DNA from: Oscillospiraceae bacterium
GTDB lineage: Bacteria; Bacillota; Clostridia; UMGS1840; HGM11507
Assembly (NCBI GenBank): GCA_015068525.1
Contig: SVKJ01000030.1
Span: 1 to 12,609 of the forward strand
Length of the DNA: 12,609 nt
Direction of reading: 5' to 3'
Below the pieces are notes generated by a model. The model made no database searches and had not been told where the DNA came from. It was given only the letters and a program-made list of their open reading frames with translations. A program made the position numbers and the translations under genes. Below are positions 1 to 6,253 of this stretch, in pieces; the stretch's first letter is position 1, and the number at the start of each line of letters is the position of its first letter.

Positions 1-1186
1 CTGCAACCACAATGGAGTTTGCCGCTTTGCCAAGTGATGTAAATGTCATCTGGCAGGCAATCTGAATTCCAAAGAGACCAAGTCCGCCAAGATAAATTCT
101 TAGCATCGGTGCTGCAAACTGTGCAAGTGTGCTATCCGATGTAAATATCTTAACAAACATCTGAGGTGCTATCATAACCGCCGCCCATAGTGCTATGGAA
201 TATGTTAAACAAGTGATTAAAAGCAGACGGAAGGTTTTCTTAACTCTTCCCGCATTTTTAGCGCCAAAATTATAGCTTGTAATGGGCTGAGCACCTTGTG
301 CAATTCCCTGCAAAGGTAACATTGCAAACTGCATTACACTTGTCATAATGGTCATAGCACCGACTGCAATATCTCCACCATATTTAAGGAGTGAAGAATT
401 AAAGCAAACGGAAATCACGCTTTCGCTTGACTGCATAACAAACGCCGCTGTTCCAAGTGCGATGCAAGGCAGAATGATGTCTGCCCGTAGTTTTAAGTTT
501 TCTTTCTTTATCTTAAGTTGTGTCTTCTTACTGCAAAGGAAAGAGATAATCCATATGCAAGAAAGCATCTGCGAAATAATAGTTGCAAGTGCAGCACCCT
601 TTACACCCATTTGGAATCCAAAAATGAATATGGGGTCAAGCACAATATTACACACCGCACCGATAATCACCGAAACCATAGATACAGTGGTAAAGCCCTG
701 TGCAGTTATGAATGTATTCATACCCAGGGTCATTTGCACAAACAGAGTGCCGATGGCATATATGCTCATATAATCGGTGGCATAACCGATTGTGTTTTCA
801 CTTGCACCAAAGGCAAGGAGCAAATCCTTGTTCCATATAAGCAAAACTGCAGTCAGGATAACCGACACAACAATCTGCAGACTAAAGCAGTTACCAAGCG
901 TCTTTTCGGCAGACTCATTATCCTTTTCGCCCATAAAGATAGATGCTCTTGGTGCACCGCCTGAACTTACTAATGCCGCAAAAGCTGCAACAAGCATAAT
1001 CAGGGGCATACACACACCGACCCCTGTAAGTGCCAAACTGCCATCACCAGGCATATGACCTATGTATATGCGGTCAACTATATTGTAAAGCATATTGATA
1101 AGCTGTGCCACAACCGTCGGAATCGACAGTCTGAACAAAAGCTTACCGATAGGCTCTGTCGCTAAAAATTCTTTTTTGTCATTCAT
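1..1186 (-). CDS. MATE family multidrug/cation efflux transporter, C-terminus beyond the window
   Basis: This is an inner-membrane antiporter of the MATE family (NorM/MepA/DinF-like), which exports drugs or other small organic compounds using a Na+ or H+ gradient. My own translation from ATG at 1184-1186 is open to the window edge, giving 395 residues. The family usually has about 450, so roughly 50-60 C-terminal residues are missing. Visible marks are the start MNDKKEFLATEPIGKLL, an IPTVVAQLINMLYNIVDRIY first helix, GGAPRASIFMGEKD after helix 2, and the LDPIFIFGFQMGVKGAA stretch typical of the family. Long hydrophobic segments alternate with short polar loops. The start is supported by TAAGGTG nine bases upstream, and this ribosome site includes the stop codon of the upstream reductase gene. 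The 13-base gap implies one transcript. The substrate cannot be deduced from sequence. Confidence 0.93.
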   Translation of the reverse strand, partial: MNDKKEFLATEPIGKLLFRLSIPTVVAQLINMLYNIVDRIYIGHMPGDGSLALTGVGVCMPLIMLVAAFAALVSSGGAPRASIFMGEKDNESAEKTLGNCFSLQIVVSVILTAVLLIWNKDLLLAFGASENTIGYATDYMSIYAIGTLFVQMTLGMNTFITAQGFTTVSMVSVIIGAVCNIVLDPIFIFGFQMGVKGAALATIISQMLSCIWIISFLCSKKTQLKIKKENLKLRADIILPCIALGTAAFVMQSSESVISVCFNSSLLKYGGDIAVGAMTIMTSVMQFAMLPLQGIAQGAQPITSYNFGAKNAGRVKKTFRLLLITCLTYSIALWAAVMIAPQMFVKIFTSDSTLAQFAAPMLRIYLGGLGLFGIQIACQMTFTSLGKAANSIVVA

Positions 1187-1199
1187 TTAATAAAACACC

Positions 1200-1901
1200 T
1201 TATTTTCGTATATAATTCATCCAAACAACATCGTCGTATTGCTTGATTTCTTTTAATTTAAATTCGGATAATGTGCTATCCATAAATAACGGTTTGTCCT
1301 CAGCATCTGCAACAATCGGTGCAACAACAAGGCTAATCTCATCAATTACACCTGCTCGCTCAAAATAACCGTTTACAATGCTACCGCCCTCTAAAAGAAT
1401 AGAATTGATTCCCATAAGGGTTTTAAGCTTTTCAAGAGCGATTTTAACATCAATTTCGGTTTTGCCTGCAAAGATATATGTAATCTCCATTTCCTGAAGA
1501 TAGGCAAGATAACGACCGTCTGCCTGTTCAGTCAAAACTTCTATTATCTGTGCATCGCCATAACCTGGGTCTTCGTCGGTAATCTTACTGTTTTTCCAAC
1601 CGAGTTTACCTTTTGGATCAAAACTTATGGCATAGAATCCCGATAGATTATCAGGAATAAAATCATTTTTATTATCAATAGGCTCGTACCTTGTCAAATC
1701 AGGATACCAACCACCTGTGAAACTGCTTTCCATCGTCACACGACCGCAAATAAAACCACTTGCGCCGTTTTTGTTATACTCACGATTTAACTCATAATAA
1801 ATATCCGTAGCCTTTTCACATTCCTGTCGAGACAAAAATTCTCCCGTAACTTTTCCGTCTATTGATGTCACCATGTGACAGATTATGTGCGGTCTGTTCA
1901 T
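1200..1901 (-). CDS. RibD C-terminal / dihydrofolate reductase-fold family protein
   Basis: This is a 233-residue cytoplasmic protein of the RibD-C (DHFR-like fold) superfamily, probably an NADPH-dependent reductase. Visible family marks are PHIICHMVTSIDGKVTG at residues 4-20, CGRVTME at 52-58, the central ILLEGGSIVNGYFERAG block at 168-184 (glycine-rich cofactor region), and DEISLVVAPIV at 187-197. It lacks the N-terminal deaminase domain of RibD and no riboflavin genes are nearby. A role in riboflavin synthesis is therefore not supported, and the substrate is unknown. Length is normal for stand-alone members. The ATG start has GAGGTGATG just upstream and a good promoter at 1920-1948. The gene is followed 13 bases later by the MATE transporter, with which it probably forms an operon. 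Both could be detoxification or resistance functions, but that is inference. Confidence 0.85.
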   Translation of the reverse strand: MNRPHIICHMVTSIDGKVTGEFLSRQECEKATDIYYELNREYNKNGASGFICGRVTMESSFTGGWYPDLTRYEPIDNKNDFIPDNLSGFYAISFDPKGKLGWKNSKITDEDPGYGDAQIIEVLTEQADGRYLAYLQEMEITYIFAGKTEIDVKIALEKLKTLMGINSILLEGGSIVNGYFERAGVIDEISLVVAPIVADAEDKPLFMDSTLSEFKLKEIKQYDDVVWMNYIRK

Positions 1902-1919
1902 AACATCACCTCTATATCA

Positions 1920-1948
1920 ATTATACTATATATTCATAGGAATTTCAA
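1920..1948 (-). promoter_or_regulatory. sigma-A promoter of the reductase-MATE operon
   Basis: On the minus strand, TTGAAA (1943-1948) is separated by 17 bases from a perfect TATAAT (1920-1925). The start codon of the reductase lies about 20 bases downstream of the -10 box. Confidence 0.75.
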
Positions 1949-1970
1949 TAACACCAAAACAATCCATAGT

Positions 1971-2003
1971 TTTTATCTAACATTTTTCTAGCACTTTTCT
2001 AGC
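1971..2003. repeat. three tandem 11-bp units
   Basis: Three adjacent 11-mers follow each other without a gap: TTTTATCTAAC, ATTTTTCTAGC and ACTTTTCTAGC. The last two share the exact 9-mer TTTTCTAGC. The spacing of one helical turn suggests side-by-side protein binding, for example arm-type sites of a tyrosine integrase, but no recombinase gene is in the window. Confidence 0.6.
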
Positions 2004-2059
2004 GAAAACCCCAAAAATGCATCAAAAATCGGCAATACGAAAACTTCGCGAACAGCAAA

Positions 2060-2089
2060 GGCTTTGAAGGATTTTAACCCCTCAAAGCC
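2060..2089. repeat. inverted repeat able to form a hairpin
   Basis: Perfect 8-bp arms GGCTTTGA (2060-2067) and TCAAAGCC (2082-2089) enclose 14 bases. The plus-strand side continues with CTTATTTTATG and the minus-strand side with TTTGC, so either could be a weak terminator. It may have belonged to a lost neighbouring gene. Confidence 0.5.
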
Positions 2090-2120
2090 CTTATTTTATG
2101 CGGTTTTTATCGCTTTTTAA

Positions 2121-2140
2121 GTTCCTTTAACTTCCGTTAA
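2121..2140. repeat. 10-bp tandem pair
   Basis: GTTCCTTTAA is followed directly by CTTCCGTTAA. The two units agree at 8 of 10 positions. The second half also contains a small dyad, TTAAC-TTCC-GTTAA (2127-2140). It lies about 60 bases from the tRNA-like fragment. Confidence 0.4.
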
Positions 2141-2201
2141 TTTATTCTATCTAAAAAGACTCTCTAACAGCTCGAAATCAGTTCACGGGGAACCATACAT
2201 C

Positions 2202-2226
2202 GGTTCAAATCCTCAACCGTCCACCA
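2202..2226 (+). other. partial tRNA 3' end (T-loop to CCA), candidate attachment-site remnant
   Basis: The plus strand carries a match to the last 25 bases of a tRNA: GG, the T-loop TTCAAAT, CCTCA, the seven acceptor bases ACCGTCC, a discriminator A and CCA. The inner GG and CC of the T-stem pair, but the outer three T-stem positions upstream (ATC) do not pair with TCA. No matching 5' acceptor strand (GGACGGT) or D- or anticodon arm lies in the 80 bases upstream. It is therefore not a functional tRNA. Such 3' fragments are what integration into a tRNA gene leaves at the far end of an element. A decayed tRNA is the alternative. Confidence 0.5.
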
Positions 2227-2334
2227 ATGAACTAACACTTCTTAATCAATAGGCACTTTTTCTTTGTCTCTGTATTAGATAAGTATTGGTATGCATAAAT
2301 GACCTTTTTATGAATACATAATAGAAAATGAGAG

Positions 2335-2366
2335 GGAGCAAGGTGTATTTCAACCTTGCTCCTTTT
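2335..2366. terminator. hairpin terminator downstream of the amidase remnant
   Basis: A perfect 10-bp stem, GGAGCAAGGT (2335-2344) with ACCTTGCTCC (2353-2362), encloses an 8-base loop. On the plus strand it is followed by TTTT. On the minus strand, the direction of the amidase remnant 17 bases away, it is followed by CTCTCATTTT. It may work both ways or be a relic of an earlier arrangement. Confidence 0.65.
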
Positions 2367-2382
2367 AGAATATATGTGCTGT

Positions 2383-2877
2383 TTAGTTCAACAAATTAGC
2401 AGTTTTTGTGCCTCTGTCCGTTGTGCCAAGTATCTCTACAATTTTACTTTGTATTTTCTTTGCTAACGAGAGTGCCTTACCTGATGTATTAAATGTATAT
2501 GCCTCTGTACCGTTGGCAGTACTATTGGCAGATGCGTTACAATGTATAGAAATAAATACGTCTGCACCCCAAGTATTTGCAAGTGATATTCGTTTTGATA
2601 AAGAGGTACTTACATTTTCTCCAAGCACATCTTCGACATTTTCTCTTGAAACCATAATCTCAAAGCCAACATCTAATAATTTTTTTATAAGATGCATAAC
2701 TATACCAAACGTAATGTCCTGTTCCCTGAGATTAAACCCTTCAACTCCAGCATCTCCCCCGTCACTGTGACCTGCATCCAAAAATATTTTTATTCTGTTT
2801 CCCCTCTTTCTTATGTATTTACTAAAATATATTAACATTAATTCAATAATATTCATTAAATAAAAGAAACAGAACAC
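2383..2877 (-). pseudogene. N-acetylmuramoyl-L-alanine amidase (Amidase_3), truncated, without a canonical start
   Basis: The family cleaves the amide bond between muramic acid and the stem peptide of peptidoglycan, using zinc. From residue 29 of the open frame the sequence follows the family: IKIFLDAGHSDGGDAG, REQDITF, SKRISLANTWGADVFISIHCNA, NGTEAY, and DRGTKTANLLN at the end. Zinc ligands H37, E52 and H112 are present. The usual last 40 or so residues (YVLR... then PAVLVELGF with the catalytic Glu) are missing, and a TAA stop follows directly. The natural start appears to be codon 29: AGAGGGG lies seven bases before it, but the codon is ATA where relatives have ATG (MKIFLDAGH). The upstream ATG at 2877 adds a hydrophobic segment unlike the family and has no ribosome site. 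I infer a decaying gene, perhaps from a prophage or element. Confidence 0.75.
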
Positions 2878-2921
2878 AAATACTAAATTAAATGACTTTT
2901 TAATTCCTTAAAATCAGTGTT

Positions 2922-4103
2922 TTATATATTCATTTCTTCCTTTACTTTTTTAAAGCAATCAACAATATATAAAATATCCTCTTCGCTAAGTGCTGCTGAA
3001 AGTTGAGTTCTTATTCTTGCTTTACCCTTAGGAACAACAGGATATGAAAAAGCAACTACATAAACACCCTTTTCCATCATTCGTTTTGCCATTTCAGAAG
3101 CCTTATGCTCATCATAAAGCATAACAGGAATAATCGGTGTGCCACCGTCTATAACGTCAAGTCCGATTTCTTTAATCTTTTTAGCAAAAAGTTTAGTATT
3201 ATTAAAGAGTTTTTCTCTCATTGAAAGGTCTTTTTCAATTATGTCAAGGACTTTCAGAGTACCTGCTGCAACTGCAGGAGCTAATGTATTTGAAAAAAGG
3301 TATGGTCTTGAGCGTTGACGAAGAAGGTCAATAATTTCTTTTCTTCCTGATGTAAATCCACCTGATGCACCGCCAAGCGCTTTACCAAATGTTCCTGTTA
3401 TAATATCTACTTGATCTTCCACACCGCAATATTCAGGAGTACCTCTTCCCGTATCACCCATAAAACCTGCAGCATGGCTGTCATCAACCATAACAAGTGC
3501 GCCATACTTTTTGGCAAGAGAACATATTCCCTTTAAGTCAGCAACAATTCCGTCCATAGAGAACACGCCATCTGTTGCAATAAGTTTTATACGGCAGTCT
3601 TTTGCTTCTTTTAATTTTTCTTCCAAATCGCTCATATTATTATTTTTATAACGAAATCTTTGCGCTTTGCAAAGTCTTATTCCGTCTATAATACTTGCAT
3701 GATTAAGTTCATCACTTATAACTGCATCCTCAGGACCGAGTAAAGTTTCAAAAAGTCCTCCATTTGCATCAAAGCAAGATGAATAAAGAATTGTATCATC
3801 TGTTCCTAAGAATTTACTGATTTTTTCTTCTAAGTCTTTATGAAGTTTTTGTGTTCCGCATATAAAACGAACAGAGGATAATCCATATCCGTACTCGTCA
3901 TAACTTTTCTTTGCCGCTTCAATTATTTCAGGGTTATTTGCAAGCCCAAGATAATTATTGGCACACATATTTATAACTTCTCTGTTATCATCAAGATGTA
4001 CCTTTGCACCTTGTGGTGATGTTATAACTTTTTCGTTTTTGGTAAGACCTTCTTTTTCAATTTGCTCGCATACTTCTTTAAAATATTTTAATGATTCTTT
4101 CAC
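2922..4103 (-). CDS. kbl: glycine C-acetyltransferase (2-amino-3-ketobutyrate CoA ligase)
   Basis: This PLP enzyme of the alpha-oxoamine synthase family cleaves 2-amino-3-ketobutyrate with CoA to give glycine and acetyl-CoA, the second step of threonine degradation after Tdh. Its 393 residues match the usual length. Visible marks are CANNYLGLANNPE at 47-59, GLSSVRFICGTQ at 74-85, the cofactor-stacking His in LNHASIIDG (H135), ATDGVFSMDG (176-185), VDDSHAAGFMG with D208 and H210, and the PLP lysine K241 in TGTFGKALGGASGG. The start codon is GTG (4101-4103), placed by AGGAG seven bases upstream; that site contains the tdh stop codon. Substrate assignment rests on adjacency to tdh, since the fold is shared with 5-aminolevulinate synthase and BioF. 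It is the last gene of the lysR-tdh-kbl unit. Confidence 0.95.
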   Translation of the reverse strand: MKESLKYFKEVCEQIEKEGLTKNEKVITSPQGAKVHLDDNREVINMCANNYLGLANNPEIIEAAKKSYDEYGYGLSSVRFICGTQKLHKDLEEKISKFLGTDDTILYSSCFDANGGLFETLLGPEDAVISDELNHASIIDGIRLCKAQRFRYKNNNMSDLEEKLKEAKDCRIKLIATDGVFSMDGIVADLKGICSLAKKYGALVMVDDSHAAGFMGDTGRGTPEYCGVEDQVDIITGTFGKALGGASGGFTSGRKEIIDLLRQRSRPYLFSNTLAPAVAAGTLKVLDIIEKDLSMREKLFNNTKLFAKKIKEIGLDVIDGGTPIIPVMLYDEHKASEMAKRMMEKGVYVVAFSYPVVPKGKARIRTQLSAALSEEDILYIVDCFKKVKEEMNI

Positions 4104-4113
4104 GTTAATTCTC

Positions 4114-5148
4114 CTATCTTAAATTTGTCCAATCAAGAATAACTTTTCCGCATTTTCCGCTATTCATTGCTTCAAAACCTTTTTCATATTCAGTTATATC
4201 CATTCGGTGAGTAATTATATTTGATATATCAAGACCACCTTGTAACATTGCAGACATTTTATACCAGGTTTCATGCATCTGCCTTCCATAGATACCTTTT
4301 ATAACAAGTCCGTTAAAAATTACTTTAGACCAGTCTATTTTACTGTCACTCTTTAGTAGCCCTAACAGTGCGATTTTACCTCCATGTATCATATGGTCAA
4401 TCATGGTATTTAGTGCAATTTCACTTCCAGACATTTCGAGTCCTACATCAAAACCCTCTTTTATAGATAATTTTTTCATTACATCTGATAGTTTTTCTTT
4501 AGTTGTATTTACTGTATACTGAATACCGAGTTTTTTTGCTAAAACAAGTCTTTCATCATTAATATCGGTAATAACTACACGTCTTGCGCCAACGTGTTTG
4601 CAAACTGCTGCTGCCATTATTCCAATAGGTCCAGCCCCTGTTATAAGAACATCTTCGCCCGTGAGTTCAAAAGAAAGTGCAGTATGTACGGCATTTCCAA
4701 ACGGATCAAATATTGCATACATTTCTTCAGGAATATCTTTTTCACATTTTCTTACATTTTCTTTAGGAATAACAAGATACTCAGCAAATGCTCCGTCACG
4801 GTTTACACCAACTCCGATAGTATCTTTGCAAAGGTGACCGTTCCCTGCAAGGCAGTTACGGCATTTTCCGCATACGATATGCCCTTCTCCCGAAACTATT
4901 TCTCCGATTTTCAAATTAGTCACATTAGAGCCGATTTCAACTATTTCCCCAACATATTCGTGACCGATAATACGTGGTGTTTCAATAGTTTTCTGCGACC
5001 ATTCATCCCAGTTATAAATATGAAGGTCTGTTCCGCATATCGCAGTTTTATGTATTTTAATTTTTACATCATTTGCAGAAATTGTCGGCTCAGGAACTTC
5101 CTCAAACCACAATCCCTTTTCAGGATATTTTTTTACTAACGCTTTCAT
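4114..5148 (-). CDS. tdh: L-threonine 3-dehydrogenase, zinc-dependent
   Basis: This medium-chain zinc dehydrogenase oxidises L-threonine to 2-amino-3-ketobutyrate with NAD+, feeding the next gene product. It has 344 residues, close to the usual 341-350. Seen are the catalytic-zinc and substrate region AICGTDLHIYNWDEW (C38, T40, H43), GHEYVGEI with H63 and E64, and structural zinc cysteines C93, C96, C99 and C107. The Rossmann motif GAGPIG is at 171-176, and ITDIND with D195 at the strand end favours NAD over NADP. The DLHIYNWDEW stretch is specific to threonine dehydrogenases among relatives. The start ATG (5146-5148) overlaps the lysR stop as ATGA and has AGGAGG six bases upstream. The ten-base gap to kbl indicates co-translation. 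Confidence 0.96.
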   Translation of the reverse strand: MKALVKKYPEKGLWFEEVPEPTISANDVKIKIHKTAICGTDLHIYNWDEWSQKTIETPRIIGHEYVGEIVEIGSNVTNLKIGEIVSGEGHIVCGKCRNCLAGNGHLCKDTIGVGVNRDGAFAEYLVIPKENVRKCEKDIPEEMYAIFDPFGNAVHTALSFELTGEDVLITGAGPIGIMAAAVCKHVGARRVVITDINDERLVLAKKLGIQYTVNTTKEKLSDVMKKLSIKEGFDVGLEMSGSEIALNTMIDHMIHGGKIALLGLLKSDSKIDWSKVIFNGLVIKGIYGRQMHETWYKMSAMLQGGLDISNIITHRMDITEYEKGFEAMNSGKCGKVILDWTNLR

Positions 5149-6047
5149 TTTATTCCTCCTAAAATTTTTTCCATATATTCAATAAATTCTTTTGTAATCG
5201 CAGATACTTTTCTTTCTTCATTAAGAAGATATCCTATTATATAATATCCTTTACTTTCAAAAGGAATGCTTACTATATCTCCTTTATTAAGTGCAGACGG
5301 CATAATTCCTGTACCTATAGTATAGGAATCTGTAAGCATAAGTATATTCATCAAAGTTGCTCTGTCACTTATTTCAATATGTTTATCAACATAAGAAACG
5401 TCAACAAGTTCTTCAGTAAAAAATGAACTCTCATGTTCCCCTTGTTCGTAAGATACATAAGGATAAGATTTAAGTTCCTGTGTAGAAATTTTCATCAAGT
5501 TGGAAAGTGGATGATTTTTTCTGAAAAATACGTGTGGTTTTACTTCTATAACAGGTGTAAAAAGTAGATTCTTTTTACTTAAATACCTTTTCATTACATC
5601 GAAATCTGCATCTTTTACTGCAATTATTCCTATATCACTTCTGGCTCTTTCAACATCACGAATAACATTATAAGTTTCAATTTCTCTTATTGAAAAACGA
5701 TAATCTTCGTCTTTTATAGTTTTTAAGAAATTTCCGAAAATATCTGCAATAAAGTCATAATGTTGCGTTGCTATATATAACTTTCTTGATATATTTTTCT
5801 TATATCTTTCCGTGATGTAATCACTGTTTTCGCATATTTGCGTTGCATATTTTAAAAATTCAGCACCTTCATCGGTAAGATACACACCCGCTCCGGAACG
5901 TTCAAATATTTTTATATTAAGTTCCTGCTCCAGACTTTTTACACTGATAGACAAAGAAGACTGAGCAATAAAAAGTTGCTTTGCCGCCTCTGAAAACGAA
6001 CCTGTTTTAGCAACTGCAAGTACATATTTGCATTGTTGTATTGTCAT
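5145..6047 (-). CDS. LysR family transcriptional regulator, likely controlling tdh-kbl
   Basis: This is a DNA-binding regulator with an N-terminal winged HTH and a C-terminal periplasmic-binding-protein-like effector domain. I place the start at ATG 6045-6047, giving 300 residues. That is the family norm, it begins MTIQQCKYVLAVAKTGSFSEAA, and it has AAGGA nine bases upstream. A longer frame to 6143 adds 32 unlike residues and would run across the promoter. The HTH lies at about residues 18-37 (SFSEAAKQLFIAQSSLSISV), followed by SLEQELNIKIFER and the effector domain from about 90. Its stop overlaps the start of tdh by four bases. Most LysR genes are divergent from their targets, so this co-directional, overlapping order is less usual. 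Control of tdh-kbl and of itself is inference from position; the effector is unknown. Confidence 0.92.
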   Translation of the reverse strand: MTIQQCKYVLAVAKTGSFSEAAKQLFIAQSSLSISVKSLEQELNIKIFERSGAGVYLTDEGAEFLKYATQICENSDYITERYKKNISRKLYIATQHYDFIADIFGNFLKTIKDEDYRFSIREIETYNVIRDVERARSDIGIIAVKDADFDVMKRYLSKKNLLFTPVIEVKPHVFFRKNHPLSNLMKISTQELKSYPYVSYEQGEHESSFFTEELVDVSYVDKHIEISDRATLMNILMLTDSYTIGTGIMPSALNKGDIVSIPFESKGYYIIGYLLNEERKVSAITKEFIEYMEKILGGIK

Positions 6048-6078
6048 ATTTATCAATCCTTTATAATACGATAATTTT

Positions 6079-6106
6079 ATTATACACTTTTTTTTATATT
6101 TATCAA
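6079..6106 (-). promoter_or_regulatory. sigma-A promoter of lysR-tdh-kbl
   Basis: On the minus strand, TTGATA (6101-6106) is separated by 16 bases from TATAAT (6079-6084), about 31 bases before the lysR start. An inverted repeat TATAAT-N11-ATTATA (6062-6084) overlaps the -10 box and has the T-N11-A form of LysR-type operators. Confidence 0.65.
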
Positions 6107-6168
6107 ATATATAATTTCTATCATTTTCGTTAGCATAAATCAATGTTTAGTTGTTTTAAAACACAATA

Positions 6169-6213
6169 AAAAAACAATGTTTAAAAAGTCAAACTATTTA
6201 AACATTGTTTTTT
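6169..6213 (-). terminator. rho-independent terminator of the hydCBA operon
   Basis: A perfect 17-bp stem (6169-6185 with 6197-6213) encloses an 11-base loop. On the minus strand it ends in a run of seven T. It lies 40 bases after the hydA stop and also insulates lysR from the hydrogenase operon. Confidence 0.9.
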
Positions 6214-6253
6214 ATAATGGAAAATTTATTTACATTTTTTATTTATACTGCAA

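Larger units (their letters stand above)
1902..2382. other. gene-free stretch with promoter, repeats, hairpin and tRNA-like fragment
   Basis: No convincing coding region lies in these 481 bases on either strand. The stretch holds, from left to right, the promoter at 1920-1948, three 11-bp tandem units at 1971-2003, a hairpin at 2060-2089, a 10-bp tandem pair at 2121-2140, a tRNA 3'-end match at 2202-2226, and a hairpin terminator at 2335-2366. I see nothing assignable in 2227-2334. The cluster resembles the attachment region of an integrative element. Confidence 0.6.

Noticed and set aside
348..1058. Several plus-strand open frames in the first kilobase
   Set aside because: They are antisense to the MATE gene, whose minus-strand frame shows clear family motifs and is open to the window edge.
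2150..2226. A complete tRNA gene ending at the CCA at 2226
   Set aside because: No partner for the acceptor strand, no D-arm and no anticodon arm are present upstream, and the outer T-stem does not pair.
2408..2770. A 120-residue plus-strand frame
   Set aside because: It is antisense to the amidase remnant, whose zinc-site motifs show which strand is real.
2885..2904. AT-only hairpin AATTAAA/TTTAATT after kbl
   Set aside because: The stem has no G-C pair and no T-run in the minus direction, so it is a poor terminator candidate.
4594..5139. A 181-residue plus-strand frame
   Set aside because: It is antisense to tdh, has a composition unlike real proteins and shows no family motif.
6048..6143. 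A longer LysR protein starting at 6143
   Set aside because: The extra 32 residues are unlike the family, lack a ribosome site and cover the promoter boxes; the start at 6047 has an AAGGA site and gives the normal 300 residues.
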